A stretch of 64,000 bases of DNA from Pleomorphomonas koreensis DSM 23070 (GCF_000425185.1 NZ_AULH01000012.1:62001-126000), one strand, 5' to 3'. Numbered from the stretch's first letter, positions 44,729-55,271 are shown. Notes: a model not told the origin generated them from the sequence alone. Numbers and translations: made by a program.

Positions 44729-47700
44729 ATGTCGCATTTTCTCGATCGCCTGACCTTCTTCCGGAAGTCCACCGAAAGCTTCTCGGACGGCCACGGCATC
44801 GTCACCGACGAGGATCGCTCCTGGGAGGACGGCTACCGCAAGCGCTGGCAGCACGACAAGATCGTCCGCTCCACGCACGGCGTGAACTGCACCGGCTCCT
44901 GCTCGTGGAAGATCTACGTCAAGGGCGGCATCGTCACCTGGGAGACGCAGCAGACCGACTATCCGCGCACCCGGCCCGACCTGCCGAACCACGAGCCGCG
45001 CGGCTGCGCCCGTGGCGCCTCCTATAGCTGGTACCTCTATTCCGGCGCCCGCGTGAAGCATCCGATGGTGCGCGGCCGCCTGCTTCGCCTCTGGCGCGAG
45101 GCGCGCAAGACCCTGCCGCCGGTCGCCGCCTGGGCATCGATCGTCGGCGATGCCGAGAAGCGCCGCTCCTACACCTCGATCCGCGGCCACGGCGGGCTGG
45201 TGCGCGCCACCTGGGACGAGGTCAACGAACTGATCGCCGCCGCCAACGCCCACACCATCAAGGCGCACGGTCCGGACCGCGTCGTCGGCTTCTCGCCCAT
45301 TCCGGCGATGTCGATGATCTCGTACGCGGCGGGCGCCCGCTACCTGTCGCTGATCGGCGGCGTCTGCCTGTCCTTCTACGACTGGTACTGCGACCTGCCG
45401 CCGGCCTCGCCGCAGACCTGGGGCGAGCAGACCGACGTGCCCGAAAGCGCCGACTGGTACAACGCCGGCTTCCTGATCCTCTGGGGCTCCAATGTGCCGC
45501 AGACGCGCACGCCCGACGCCCATTTCTACACCGAGGTGCGCTACAAGGGCACCAAGAGCGCGGTCGTCAGCCCCGACTATGCCGAGGCGACCAAGTTCGC
45601 CGACATCTGGCTCGCCCCCAAGCAGGGCACCGACGCGGCGCTGGCGCTGGCCATGGGCCACGTCATCCTGCGCGAGTTCCATCTCGACCGCCGGGTCGAG
45701 TATTTCGACGACTACGCGCGCCGCTACACCGACATGCCCTTCCTCGTCCGGATGGAGGAGAAGGACGGCCGCCTGATCCCGGAGCGCCTGCTGCGTGCCT
45801 CGGAGCTGCCCGGCGGCCTCGGCGAGGCCAACAATCCCGACTGGAAGACCGTGGCGATCGACGAGACCACCGGCGACCTCGTGGCGCCGCTCGGTTCGAT
45901 CGGCTTCCGCTGGGGCGAGAGCGGCCGCTGGAACCTTGAGGAGAAGGACGGCCGGGGCCGCGATACCCGCCTGAAGCTGACGCTGGCCGATGCAGACCAT
46001 CAGATCGCCGCCGTCGACTTCCCCTATTTCGGCGGCCGGGCCAGCGAGCACTTCGTCTCGACCAGCCACGGCGACATCCTGACGCGCAATGTGCCGGTCC
46101 GCGATATCGAGACGGCCGGCGGCGCCAGGGTGAAGGTCGCTACCGTCTACGACCTGATGATGGCCAACTACGGCCTCGATCGCGGCTTCGGCGGCGATTT
46201 CGTCGCCCGCACCTATGACGAGGACGTACCGTTCACCCCGGCCTGGGCCGAGAAGATCACCGGCGTCAAGCGCGACGCCATCGTCACCGTCGCCCGTGAG
46301 TTCGCCGACAACGCCGAGAAGACGCGCGGCCGCTCGATGATCATCATCGGCGCCGGCATGAACCACTGGTACCACATGGACATGAACTACCGGGGGGTGA
46401 TCAATCTCCTGGTGTTCTGCGGCGCCGTCGGCCAGTCGGGCGGCGGCTGGTCGCACTATGTCGGCCAGGAGAAACTCAGGCCGCAGACCGGCTGGGCGCC
46501 GCTCGCCTTCGGCCTCGACTGGGCGCGTCCGCCGCGCCAGCAGAATTCGACATCCTTCTTCTACGCCCACACCGACCAGTGGCGCTACGAAAGCCTGACG
46601 GCGGCCGAGATCCTGTCGCCCACCGCGCCGGGCGGCGAGTGGGAGAACAGCTTCATCGACTACAACGTCCGCGCCGAGCGCATGGGCTGGCTGCCGTCGG
46701 CGCCGCAGCTCAGGCAGAATCCGCTCGGCATCGCCGCCGCCGCCAGGGCGGCTGGCCTGGAGGTGAAGGACTATGTCGCCAAGGCGCTGAAGTCGGGCGA
46801 CCTCGACCTCTCCTGCGAGGACCCCGACGATCCGGCCAACTGGCCGCGCAACATGTTCGTCTGGCGGTCGAACCTCTTGGGCTCGTCCGGCAAGGGGCAC
46901 GAGTATTTCCTGAAGCACCTGCTCGGCACCAAGCACGGCGTGATGGGCAAGGATCTCGGCACCGAGGGCGCGGTCCTCAACAAGGAGGTCGTCTGGCACG
47001 ACAAGGCGCCGGAAGGAAAGCTCGACCTCCTGGTGACGCTCGACTTCCGCATGTCGACCACCTGCGTCTACTCCGACATCGTGCTGCCGACCGCCACCTG
47101 GTACGAGAAGAACGACCTCAACACCTCCGACATGCACCCGTTCATCCATCCGCTGTCGGCGGCGGTCGATCCGGCCTGGGAGGCGCGCTCGGACTGGGAG
47201 ATCTACAAGGGCCTCGCCAGGGCCTTCTCGGCCATCGCGCCCGAGGTGCTGGGCGTCGAGGAGGACGTCGTCCTCACCCCGATCCAGCACGACAGCCCCG
47301 GCGAGATTGCCCAGGCTTTCGACGTCGCCGACTGGAAGCGCGGCGAGATCGACCCCGTCCCCGGACGGACCATGCCGGCGGTGAATGTCATCACGCGCGA
47401 CTACCCGCACGTCTTCGACCGCTTCACCGCCCTCGGGCCGCTGATGACCGAGGTCGGCAACGGCGGCAAGGGCATCGCCTGGAAGACGGCGCACGAGGTC
47501 GAGGCGCTCGGTGCGCTCAACGGCGTGCATCGCGACGGCCCCGCCAGGGGGCTGCCGAAGATCGACACCGACATCGACGCCACCGAGGTGGTGCTGATGC
47601 TCGCCCCCGAGACCAACGGCGAGGTGGCGGTGAAGGCCTGGGAAGCGCTCGGCAAGGCCACCGGCCGCCAGCACGCCCACCTCGCCCTGCCGAAGGAAGA

Positions 47701-48475
47701 CGAGAAGATCCGCTTCCGCGACATCCAGGCGCAGCCGCGCAAGATCATCTCCTCGCCCACTTGGTCGGGCATCGAGAGCGAGAAGGTCTGCTACAACGCC
47801 GGCTACACCAACGTCCACGAGCTGATCCCCTGGCGGACGCTGACCGGCCGGCAGCAGCTCTATCAGGATCACCTGTGGATGCGCGCCTTCGGCGAGAGCT
47901 TCGTCACCTGGAAGCCGCCGGTCGACCTGAAGGCGATTGCCCGGCTCGGCGGCCACAAGAGCAACGGCGAGACGGAGATCGTCCTCAACTTCATCACGCC
48001 GCACCAGAAGTGGGGCATCCACTCCACCTACACCGACAACCTTCTGATGCTGACGCTCAATCGCGGCGGCCCGGTGGTGTGGATATCGGAAACCGACGCC
48101 CGCTCGGCCGGCATCGTCGACAACGACTGGGTGGAGGTGTTCAACGCCAACGGGGCGCTGACGGCCCGCGCCGTCGTCTCCCAGCGCGTCAATCCCGGCA
48201 TGATGATGATGTATCACGCCCAGGAGAAGATCGTGAACACGCCCGGTTCCGAGCTGACCGGCAACCGCGGCGGCATCCACAACTCGGTCACCCGCACCGT
48301 GCTGAAGCCGACCCACATGATCGGCGGCTACGCCCAGCAGTCCTACGGCTTCAACTACTACGGCACCGTCGGTTCCAATCGCGACGAGTTCGTCGTCATC
48401 CGCAAGATGTCCAAGGTCGACTGGCTGGAAGAGCCGCTCGCCGCTTCGGGCGTCCCGGCTGCTCAGGAGGTTTGA
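44729..48475 (+). CDS. narG: Respiratory nitrate reductase alpha subunit (molybdenum catalytic)
   Basis: 1248 aa, the normal NarG length. It reduces nitrate at Mo-bis-MGD on the cytoplasmic face of the membrane. The FS0 cluster ligands are His50, Cys54, Cys58 and Cys93 (THGVNCTGSCSW...RGCARG), equivalent to E. coli His49, Cys53, Cys57 and Cys92. The Mo ligand Asp222 in FYDWYCDLPPASPQ has the same number as in E. coli. Molybdopterin-dinucleotide binding is at the C-terminus. An ATG at 44729 with a GAAAGG-type site is used. Membrane anchor NarI and subunit NarH follow. Confidence 0.97.
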   Translation: MSHFLDRLTFFRKSTESFSDGHGIVTDEDRSWEDGYRKRWQHDKIVRSTHGVNCTGSCSWKIYVKGGIVTWETQQTDYPRTRPDLPNHEPRGCARGASYSWYLYSGARVKHPMVRGRLLRLWREARKTLPPVAAWASIVGDAEKRRSYTSIRGHGGLVRATWDEVNELIAAANAHTIKAHGPDRVVGFSPIPAMSMISYAAGARYLSLIGGVCLSFYDWYCDLPPASPQTWGEQTDVPESADWYNAGFLILWGSNVPQTRTPDAHFYTEVRYKGTKSAVVSPDYAEATKFADIWLAPKQGTDAALALAMGHVILREFHLDRRVEYFDDYARRYTDMPFLVRMEEKDGRLIPERLLRASELPGGLGEANNPDWKTVAIDETTGDLVAPLGSIGFRWGESGRWNLEEKDGRGRDTRLKLTLADADHQIAAVDFPYFGGRASEHFVSTSHGDILTRNVPVRDIETAGGARVKVATVYDLMMANYGLDRGFGGDFVARTYDEDVPFTPAWAEKITGVKRDAIVTVAREFADNAEKTRGRSMIIIGAGMNHWYHMDMNYRGVINLLVFCGAVGQSGGGWSHYVGQEKLRPQTGWAPLAFGLDWARPPRQQNSTSFFYAHTDQWRYESLTAAEILSPTAPGGEWENSFIDYNVRAERMGWLPSAPQLRQNPLGIAAAARAAGLEVKDYVAKALKSGDLDLSCEDPDDPANWPRNMFVWRSNLLGSSGKGHEYFLKHLLGTKHGVMGKDLGTEGAVLNKEVVWHDKAPEGKLDLLVTLDFRMSTTCVYSDIVLPTATWYEKNDLNTSDMHPFIHPLSAAVDPAWEARSDWEIYKGLARAFSAIAPEVLGVEEDVVLTPIQHDSPGEIAQAFDVADWKRGEIDPVPGRTMPAVNVITRDYPHVFDRFTALGPLMTEVGNGGKGIAWKTAHEVEALGALNGVHRDGPARGLPKIDTDIDATEVVLMLAPETNGEVAVKAWEALGKATGRQHAHLALPKEDEKIRFRDIQAQPRKIISSPTWSGIESEKVCYNAGYTNVHELIPWRTLTGRQQLYQDHLWMRAFGESFVTWKPPVDLKAIARLGGHKSNGETEIVLNFITPHQKWGIHSTYTDNLLMLTLNRGGPVVWISETDARSAGIVDNDWVEVFNANGALTARAVVSQRVNPGMMMMYHAQEKIVNTPGSELTGNRGGIHNSVTRTVLKPTHMIGGYAQQSYGFNYYGTVGSNRDEFVVIRKMSKVDWLEEPLAASGVPAAQEV

Positions 48476-48478
48476 GAC

Positions 48479-50005
48479 ATGAAGATCCGTGCCCAGATCG
48501 CCATGGTGCTGAACCTCGACAAGTGCATCGGCTGCCACACCTGTTCGGTCACCTGCAAGAACGTCTGGACCAGCCGCGAAGGCGTCGAATACGCCTGGTT
48601 CAACAACGTCGAGACCAAGCCCGGCATCGGCTACCCGCGCGAGTGGGAGAACCAGAAGCGCTGGAACGGCGGCTGGCGCCGCAAGACAAACGGCGGCATC
48701 GAGCCGAGGATCGGCGCCAAGTGGCGGGTGCTCGCCAACATCTTCGCCAACCCCGACCTGCCGGAGATCGACGACTACTACGAGCCCTTCACCTTCGACT
48801 ACGAGCACCTGCACACCGCAAAGGAGTCGAAGGCCTTCCCCACCGCCCGGCCGCGCTCGGCCATCACCGGCCAGCGCATGGAGAAGATCGAGTGGGGGCC
48901 GAACTGGGAGGAAATCCTCGGCGGCGAGTTCGAGAAGCGCTCGAAGGACGTCAACTTCGAGGGCGTCCAGAAGGACATCTACGGTGAATTTGAAAACACC
49001 TTCATGATGTACCTGCCGCGCCTCTGCGAGCACTGCCTCAATCCGGCCTGCGTCGCCTCCTGTCCCTCGGGGGCGATCTACAAACGCGAGGAAGACGGCA
49101 TCGTCCTGATCGATCAGGACAAGTGCCGCGGCTGGCGCATGTGCATCTCCGGCTGTCCCTACAAGAAGATCTACTACAACTGGTCCTCGGGCAAATCCGA
49201 GAAGTGCATCTTCTGCTATCCGCGCATCGAATCCGGCCAGCCGACGGTGTGTTCGGAAACCTGCGTCGGCCGCATCCGCTATCTCGGCGTGCTGCTCTAC
49301 GACGCCGACCGCATCGAGGCCGCCGCGTCGACCGAGAACGAGCAGGACCTCTACGAGGAGCAACTGAAGGTGTTCCTCGATCCGAAGGACCCCGCGGTGA
49401 TCGCCCAGGCGCGCGCCGACGGCGTTCCCGACAGCTGGATCGAGGCGGCGCGCCAGTCTCCGATCTGGAAGATGGCGATGGAATGGAAGGTCGCCTTCCC
49501 GCTGCATCCCGAATATCGCACGCTGCCGATGGTCTGGTACGTGCCGCCGCTGTCGCCCATCCAGTCGGCGGCCGCCGCCGGCCGCATCGGCGAGACCAAC
49601 GGCATGCCGGACGTCCGTTCCCTGCGCATCCCCGTCCGCTATCTCGCCAACCTCCTGACCGCCGGCAAGGAGGAGCCGGTGACGCTGGCCCTCGAACGCA
49701 TGCTGGCCATGCGGGCCTACATGCGCGGCAAGACGGTGGAAGGCTTCGCCGACGAGGCGCTGGCCGCCCGCGTCGGCCTCACCGGGGCGACCATCGAGGA
49801 CATGTACCAGATAATGGCGATCGCCAACTATGAGGACCGCTTCGTCATCCCCACCAGCCATCGCGAGATCAACGACGACGCGCAGAGCCTGCGCGGCTCC
49901 TGCGGCTTCTCCTTCGGCAACGGCTGCTCGGGCGGCGACAGCGACGCCAACCTGTTCTCCACCGCCAAGGTGAAGAAGGCCCGGAATCCGATGGAGGTGA
50001 TCTGA
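48479..50005 (+). CDS. narH: Respiratory nitrate reductase beta subunit
   Basis: 508 aa electron-transfer subunit. N-terminal LDKCIGCHTCSVTCKNVW holds the first cluster ligands. The later ferredoxin blocks LCEHCLNPACVASCPSGAI, DKCRGWRMCISGCPYKK and SEKCIFCYPRIESGQPTVCSETC give the rest. The tryptophan in CRGWRMC replaces a cysteine, as in all NarH, producing the [3Fe-4S] cluster. It carries electrons from NarI hemes to NarG. Start 4 bases after narG; stop overlaps the narJ start by one base. Confidence 0.97.
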   Translation: MKIRAQIAMVLNLDKCIGCHTCSVTCKNVWTSREGVEYAWFNNVETKPGIGYPREWENQKRWNGGWRRKTNGGIEPRIGAKWRVLANIFANPDLPEIDDYYEPFTFDYEHLHTAKESKAFPTARPRSAITGQRMEKIEWGPNWEEILGGEFEKRSKDVNFEGVQKDIYGEFENTFMMYLPRLCEHCLNPACVASCPSGAIYKREEDGIVLIDQDKCRGWRMCISGCPYKKIYYNWSSGKSEKCIFCYPRIESGQPTVCSETCVGRIRYLGVLLYDADRIEAAASTENEQDLYEEQLKVFLDPKDPAVIAQARADGVPDSWIEAARQSPIWKMAMEWKVAFPLHPEYRTLPMVWYVPPLSPIQSAAAAGRIGETNGMPDVRSLRIPVRYLANLLTAGKEEPVTLALERMLAMRAYMRGKTVEGFADEALAARVGLTGATIEDMYQIMAIANYEDRFVIPTSHREINDDAQSLRGSCGFSFGNGCSGGDSDANLFSTAKVKKARNPMEVI

Positions 50006-50682
50006 TGTCCAACACCTTCAGGGCTCTCTCGGCGCTGCTCGCCTATCCGACCGACGACCTGCGCCAGGCCATCGCCGACATCGGGTCCATTCTGGTCGAT
50101 GACGGCCTCGTCGGAGCGCGCGAGCGCGCCGATCTCTGGCCGCTTCTGGCCGAATTGCGCAACGACGACCTCTACGAGTTGCAGGAACGCTACGTCGGCC
50201 TGTTCGATCGCTCGCGCACCCTGACGCTCAACCTCTTCGAGCACGTGCACGGCGAGAGCCGCGACCGTGGTCAGGCGATGGTCGATCTTGCCGCGCTCTA
50301 TGAGCGTGGCGGCCTGACCATGACCGCGAACGAGTTGCCGGACTACCTGCCGCTGCTGCTCGAATATGCCTCGACCCGTCCGCTGGCCGAGGCCCGTCAG
50401 CTCCTCGCCGACATCGCGCCGATCGTCGCCGCGCTGCGCGAGCGGCTGTCCGAACGCCGCTCGGCCTATGCCGGCATCTTCGCGGCGCTGCTTGCCATCG
50501 CCGGCGATGCCGGCACCGAGCCGGCGGAGCTGGCCGAGCCCGCCGACATCGATGCCGACTGGGCCGAGGACCCGGTCGCCTTCGGGCCGGAAGCCGCCCC
50601 CGGCTGCTCGTCCGACCGCACCATCAGCCGCATCCGGGCCGCCCGCCGCGATGCGCGTGCCGAGGAGACCAACCATGTCTGA
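50005..50682 (+). CDS. narJ: Nitrate reductase molybdenum-cofactor assembly chaperone
   Basis: 225 aa. TorD/NarJ-family chaperone: it binds apo-NarG and helps insert the cofactor before membrane attachment. Visible pattern is the helical core RALSALLAYPTDDLRQAI and the conserved LYELQERYVGLFDRSRTLTLNLFEHVHGESRDRGQAMVDL. It has an alanine/arginine-rich disordered C-terminal tail. It overlaps narH by one base and narI by 8 bases. Confidence 0.94.
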   Translation: MSNTFRALSALLAYPTDDLRQAIADIGSILVDDGLVGARERADLWPLLAELRNDDLYELQERYVGLFDRSRTLTLNLFEHVHGESRDRGQAMVDLAALYERGGLTMTANELPDYLPLLLEYASTRPLAEARQLLADIAPIVAALRERLSERRSAYAGIFAALLAIAGDAGTEPAELAEPADIDADWAEDPVAFGPEAAPGCSSDRTISRIRAARRDARAEETNHV

Positions 50683-51412
50683 GTACATCAACAGTGCCCT
50701 CTTCGGCTGGTACCCCTATGTCTGCCTTACGGTGTTCGCGCTCGGCAGCCTGATCCGCTTCGATCGCGAGCAATACACCTGGAAGACCGGCTCCTCGCAG
50801 CTGCTGCGCAAGCGCCAGCTGTTCTGGGGCTCGAACCTGTTCCACGTCGGCATCCTCGTCATCTTCGGCGGCCATTTCGTCGGCCTGCTGACGCCGGTCT
50901 GGGTGTTCGACGCGCTCGGCATCAGCCACACCTTCAAGCAGCTCCTGGCCATGACGGTCGGCGGCATCGCCGGCGTCGCCTGCTTTATCGGTATTGGGCT
51001 GCTCGCCCACCGCCGCCTGTTCGACCCGCGCATCCGCAAGACGTCGAGCTTCTCCGATATCGCCATCCTCCTGCTGCTCTGGGCGCAGCTGACGCTCGGC
51101 TTGTCGTCGATCTTCGTGTCGGCGCACAACCTCGACGGCCATGAGATGGTCAAGCTGATGAGCTGGGCACAGGGCATCGTCACCGCCCAGCCGTCGGCCG
51201 CCGCCCAGCTCGCCGACGTCCACTGGATATTCAAGACCCACATCCTGCTCGGCCTCACCATCTTCCTGGTGTTCCCGTTCACCCGTCTCGTTCACGTCTG
51301 GAGCGCGCCGATCTGGTATCTCGGCCGAACCGGCTATCAGGTGGTGCGCACCCGCCGCCGGCTGCGCCCCGGCGTGGCCAGGCGGCCGCTGCCGCGCCCG
51401 GCCGGGGAGTGA
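50675..51412 (+). CDS. narI: Respiratory nitrate reductase gamma subunit (diheme cytochrome b)
   Basis: 245 aa with five membrane helices. It takes electrons from quinol and passes them via two b hemes to NarH. Heme-ligand candidates are His57 and His67 (SNLFHVGILVIFGGHFVG), and His189 and His207 near the C-terminus (FKTHILLG...TRLVHVWS). These match E. coli His56, His66, His187 and His205. A basic, proline-rich cytoplasmic tail follows. Start ATG 50675 lies inside narJ. Confidence 0.96.
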   Translation: MSEYINSALFGWYPYVCLTVFALGSLIRFDREQYTWKTGSSQLLRKRQLFWGSNLFHVGILVIFGGHFVGLLTPVWVFDALGISHTFKQLLAMTVGGIAGVACFIGIGLLAHRRLFDPRIRKTSSFSDIAILLLLWAQLTLGLSSIFVSAHNLDGHEMVKLMSWAQGIVTAQPSAAAQLADVHWIFKTHILLGLTIFLVFPFTRLVHVWSAPIWYLGRTGYQVVRTRRRLRPGVARRPLPRPAGE

Positions 51413-51417
51413 CGCCC

Positions 51418-52299
51418 ATGGTCGCCATCGACGTCGATCACCGCCGCAAGCATCCTTCCGGGCAGGCCGACCCCGCCCGGACCGCCCCGACGGCCTCCCG
51501 TCCTGATCTTCCGAGGATCACCGTCGACGGCGTTGTCATCGAGCGCCAGGCGATCGCCGCGGAGATGCAGAACCACCCCGGCGAAGACGCCGGCGAGGCG
51601 CTGCGCAAGGCGGCGGTGGCGCTGGTCATCCGCGAACTGCTCCTCGGCGAGGCCCGCCGTCTCGGCATCGTCGCCGAGCCGGAAACCGATGCCGACGGCC
51701 GCCGCGAGACGGACGAGGATGCGCTGATCAGGGCGCTCGTCGCGGCGGAAGTGCAGGTGCCCGACGCCGACGAGCAAACGCTGCGCCGCTATTACGACAA
51801 CAACCGCCGCCGCTTCTCGTCGCCGCCTCTCTTCGCGGCCAGCCACATCCTGCTCGCCGCCCGCGGCGACGATGCGGCGGCCTTCGCGGCGGCCCGCGAC
51901 AAGGCGGCGGCGGTGCGCCAACAGCTCGTCCGGCAGCCGCATCGCTTCGAGGAATTCGCTCGCGATCTTTCCGACTGCCCGTCGGCCAAGGTCGGCGGCA
52001 CGCTCGGGCAGATCGGGCCGGGCGAGACGACGCCGGAATTCGAGGCGGCGCTGGCCGCCCTCGCGCCCGGCGAACTGTCGGAGCCGGTCGAAACGCCCTA
52101 CGGCGTCCATCTGATCCGTCTCGACCGGCGGATCGACGGCGCGGTGCTGCCCTTCGAGGCGGTACGGGATCGCATCGCCGACTATCTCAGCGAGCGCGTC
52201 GAGCGGCGGGCGAGCGCCCAATATGTTTCCCGATTGATCGGCCGGGCGGACATCGACGGCTTCGATATCGCCGGCTCCGCCCTGCCGCTGGTCCAGTGA
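51418..52299 (+). CDS. Parvulin-type peptidyl-prolyl cis-trans isomerase of the nar cluster
   Basis: 293 aa. The C-terminal parvulin domain has FAASHILLAARGDD, the central block KVGGTLGQIGPGETTPEFEAALAALAPGELSEPVETPYGVHLIRLDRR and the trailing helix. An N-terminal helix region resembles the SurA/PrsA/NifM chaperone class; no signal peptide, so it is cytoplasmic. Such genes sit after narI in several alphaproteobacteria and probably help fold or assemble the nitrate reductase, but this is untested. It begins 5 bases after narI. Confidence 0.88.
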   Translation: MVAIDVDHRRKHPSGQADPARTAPTASRPDLPRITVDGVVIERQAIAAEMQNHPGEDAGEALRKAAVALVIRELLLGEARRLGIVAEPETDADGRRETDEDALIRALVAAEVQVPDADEQTLRRYYDNNRRRFSSPPLFAASHILLAARGDDAAAFAAARDKAAAVRQQLVRQPHRFEEFARDLSDCPSAKVGGTLGQIGPGETTPEFEAALAALAPGELSEPVETPYGVHLIRLDRRIDGAVLPFEAVRDRIADYLSERVERRASAQYVSRLIGRADIDGFDIAGSALPLVQ

Positions 52300-52306
52300 G
52301 AACGCC

Positions 52307-52591
52307 ATGCTGGGAAAGTTCATCAACGATCTCGACGATCCCCAGGTCGTGCTCGATCTGGTCGCCGCCCTCGACGCGCCCGACCTGCTGGCGCGGATCG
52401 GCCGGGCCGCCGCAGCCGCGGGACAGACGCCTTCGGCCTACCTCGCGGTCTCGGTGCGCACCTTCGTCGATACGGCGTCCGACGACGCGTGGGTGCAGCT
52501 CGTCGGCATCATGAACCGGGCGGCCGACCCGAGCCTTGCCGCCATGCGCGCCATTGTCGAGGCCGTCCTGCCGGCCGAAGGGAAGCGCTGA
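52307..52591 (+). CDS. Small conserved protein of the nar/Mo-cofactor operon, function unknown
   Basis: 94 aa, soluble and helical: MLGKFINDLDDPQVVLDLVAAL... with an alanine-rich middle and no Cys or His cluster. It is 7 bases after the PPIase gene and 1 base before moeA, so it is clearly co-transcribed. I do not recognise a family. A role in assembling or regulating the nitrate reductase is a reasonable guess from position only. Confidence 0.75.
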   Translation: MLGKFINDLDDPQVVLDLVAALDAPDLLARIGRAAAAAGQTPSAYLAVSVRTFVDTASDDAWVQLVGIMNRAADPSLAAMRAIVEAVLPAEGKR

Positions 52592-52592
52592 C

Positions 52593-53846
52593 ATGACCTT
52601 CCATGCCGCCGAAGGCTTCCGGTCCGTCATCGCCAACGCCCTGTCCTTCGAGGCAGTCCGCCGGGAAGCCCTGCGCCTCGTCGGACCGATCGACCGCCGC
52701 GAAAGCGTGCCGCTCGGTTCGGCCTCCGGCCGCCTGCTGGCGGAAACGATTGTCGCGCCGCGCCATCTGCCGGCCTTCGATCAGGCGGCCATGGACGGCT
52801 ATGCCGTCCGCTTCGCCGATATCGGCGACGCGCCGCTCCGCGTCGACGGTACCACGCTGGCCGGCGATCGCCCGGCCCGGCTGACGCCGGGCACCGCCCG
52901 CCGCATCATGACCGGTGCCGGCCTGCCGGCCGGGGCCGACACCGTCGTTCCGCACGAGGAAACGGCGATCGCCGGCGCCGAACTGGTGACGGTGAACAAT
53001 GTGCGCCCCGGCGACAACATCCGCCGGGCAGGCGAGGACATCGCGCGCGGCGGGGTGCTGCTCGAAAAGGGCAGGCGGCTCGCCTGGCCCGACATCGCCG
53101 CGCTCGCCGCGCTGGGCATCGGCGCCGTGGAGGTGGTCGCGAAGGCGCGGGTCGTCCTGCTGACCACCGGCGCCGAACTGCGCGACGCCGGCGAGACGCT
53201 GCCCGTGGCAGGCGTCTACGATTCCAACGGACCGATGCTGAAAGCGCTGCTGGCCGGCAACGGCGTCGAGGTGACGAGAACGGCGGTCGGCGACGATCGC
53301 GATGCCCTGACGGAGCAACTCGCCGCCGCCGGCCGCGGCGCCGATCTGGTCGTCACCTCGGCCGGCATGTCGTCCGGCGACCGCGATCTGGTGCGCGCCG
53401 CCGTGGCCGCCGCCGGCGGTGCGATCGTCGTGCCCTCCGTGGCGATGAAGCCGGGCAAGCCGCTGGCCCTCGGCACGATCGCCCGCGCGGCCTTCGTCGG
53501 GCTGCCGGGTAACCCGCAGGCGGCCGCTTTTGGCGCCCTGGCCTTCATCCGGCCGATGATCGCCGCGCTGATCGGCCGGCCCGCCGCATCCCCCGTTATG
53601 GCGCGATCCGGCTTTGCCGGCCAGGGCCGCCGCGACAGGACGGAACTGGTTCCGGTCGCGCTCGACACGGACAGCGGGCAACTGGTGGCGCGCCCGGCCG
53701 GACAGCCGGGATCGCACCGCCTGATGCCGCTCCTCGCCGCCGACGCCGTGGCGATCGTTCCGCCTGCCGACGTCCCGCTCAAATCGGGCGATCCGCTCGA
53801 GGTGCTGCCGTTCCGCGATCCGGATTTTCAGGGAGTGCTGCCGTGA
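52593..53846 (+). CDS. moeA: Molybdopterin molybdenumtransferase
   Basis: 417 aa, normal for MoeA. It inserts molybdate into adenylylated molybdopterin to make active Moco. Features: [37 protein letters not shown]-like block ([14 protein letters not shown] pattern), [28 protein letters not shown] and [24 protein letters not shown], covering MoeA domains in order. Placed in the nar operon, giving cofactor on demand for NarG. It overlaps moaA by 4 bases. Confidence 0.94.
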   Translation: MTFHAAEGFRSVIANALSFEAVRREALRLVGPIDRRESVPLGSASGRLLAETIVAPRHLPAFDQAAMDGYAVRFADIGDAPLRVDGTTLAGDRPARLTPGTARRIMTGAGLPAGADTVVPHEETAIAGAELVTVNNVRPGDNIRRAGEDIARGGVLLEKGRRLAWPDIAALAALGIGAVEVVAKARVVLLTTGAELRDAGETLPVAGVYDSNGPMLKALLAGNGVEVTRTAVGDDRDALTEQLAAAGRGADLVVTSAGMSSGDRDLVRAAVAAAGGAIVVPSVAMKPGKPLALGTIARAAFVGLPGNPQAAAFGALAFIRPMIAALIGRPAASPVMARSGFAGQGRRDRTELVPVALDTDSGQLVARPAGQPGSHRLMPLLAADAVAIVPPADVPLKSGDPLEVLPFRDPDFQGVLP

Positions 53847-54841
53847 CCTGCGCGCTGACCGACCGCTTTGGCCGCACCATCCGCTATCTGCGCCTGTCGG
53901 TGACCGACCGCTGCGACCTCCGGTGCGTCTACTGCATGGCCGAGGACATGCAGTTCGTGCCGCGGCGGGATCTGTTGACGCTTGAGGAACTCGATCGGCT
54001 GGCCTCGGCCTTCGTGGCGCGCGGCGTCAGCAAGATCCGGATCACCGGCGGCGAACCGCTGGTGCGCAAGGGCGTCATGACGCTGTTCCGCTCGCTGTCC
54101 CGCCACCTCATGAGCGGGGCCGTCAGGGAACTGACGCTCACCACCAACGGCACGCAGCTGGCCGGCCATGCCGACGCCCTGGCGGCGGCCGGCGTCGGGC
54201 GGGTCAACGTGTCGCTCGATACGCTCGATGCCGATCGCTTCCGGGCGCTGACCCGGCGCGGCGTGCTCGGCACGGTGATGGACGGCCTGAGGGCGGCGCG
54301 CGAGGCCGGGCTCAAGGTCAAGCTGAACACGGTGGCGCTCAAGGGTATCACCGAGACGGAAATCTTCGACCTCATCGACTTCGCCCACGGCCACGGCATG
54401 GACCTGACGCTGATCGAGACCATGCCGCTCGGTGACGTCGGCGTCGACCGGACCGACCAGTACCTGCCGCTCACCGAACTCAGGCGCATCATCGAGCGCC
54501 GGTTCACGTTGACCGACACGCCCGAACGATCCGGCGGCCCGGCCCGCTACGCCCGCGTCGCCGAGACCGGCGGCCGGCTCGGCTTCATCACGCCGATGAC
54601 CCATAACTTCTGCGACAGCTGCAACCGCGTCCGCGTCAGCGCTACCGGCGTCCTCTACACCTGCCTCGGCCAGGAGGAGCACACCGACCTGCGGTCGGCC
54701 CTGCGCGGCTCGGAAGGCGACGATCTGTTGAACGCCGCGCTGGAGCGCGCCATAGACCTCAAGCCGAAGGGGCACGACTTCGCCATCGGCCCGGACCGCC
54801 GTCCCGCGCTCGGGCGCCATATGTCGGCGCTCGGCGGATGA
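53843..54841 (+). CDS. moaA: GTP 3',8-cyclase (radical SAM), molybdenum cofactor step 1
   Basis: 332 aa. Radical-SAM motif CDLRCVYC with Cys24, Cys28 and Cys31; second [4Fe-4S] site near the C-terminus in [21 protein letters not shown]. It ends in Gly-Gly, required for activity in MoaA. It converts GTP to the cyclic precursor with MoaC (not in this window). Last gene of the nar/Mo operon; a weak hairpin of GGCGC/GCGCC follows. Confidence 0.94.
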   Translation: MTCALTDRFGRTIRYLRLSVTDRCDLRCVYCMAEDMQFVPRRDLLTLEELDRLASAFVARGVSKIRITGGEPLVRKGVMTLFRSLSRHLMSGAVRELTLTTNGTQLAGHADALAAAGVGRVNVSLDTLDADRFRALTRRGVLGTVMDGLRAAREAGLKVKLNTVALKGITETEIFDLIDFAHGHGMDLTLIETMPLGDVGVDRTDQYLPLTELRRIIERRFTLTDTPERSGGPARYARVAETGGRLGFITPMTHNFCDSCNRVRVSATGVLYTCLGQEEHTDLRSALRGSEGDDLLNAALERAIDLKPKGHDFAIGPDRRPALGRHMSALGG

Positions 54842-55271
54842 CCGCAAGGCGCGACGCCTCCGGCGCCTGAACTCGCACCCAGCAAATTCAATGCGTTGCC
54901 GGACCTCCGGATAGTTCCGAAGGCGGTCGGTCGATCGCGCAGAGAAGCTCCCCCTCATCAGGCGGCCGGCCAGGGGCCGATTGCCGCCATCTCCGGGCTC
55001 GGCCGGGCGGCGACAGGCTCGACGGGGCAGGCCAGGAAGGTGTCGCGCCCCTCTGGTGACGCGCTCGGCATGGCGCAAGACCGGCATGATGCCCGCTTTG
55101 CGATCTCTGGCTGGCCTCTCCGGTCCTGCCGGGCGGCCGGTGTGCAGGATTGTCCATGAGCTTGGCGATAGCTGTGACTACTCATCGACAGGGCGCGTGC
55201 GGTATGGTGAGGATAACGATCATAGCGGTAGCCCGCGGCAGGCGGACACCAGACAAGGGAGTTGAAAGCCG
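54842..55271. other. Gap before the FGGY kinase
   Basis: About 430 bases without a supportable gene. It contains a small AGGCGC/GCGCCT hairpin near 54850, a likely end of the nar operon transcript, and the promoter of the kinase gene on its right side. No further structure was seen. Confidence 0.4.

Noticed and set aside
41940-49861. Very long open frames on the minus strand opposite narK, narG and narH
   Set aside because: Antisense shadows of genes with strong codon bias; every expected Nar motif is on the plus strand.
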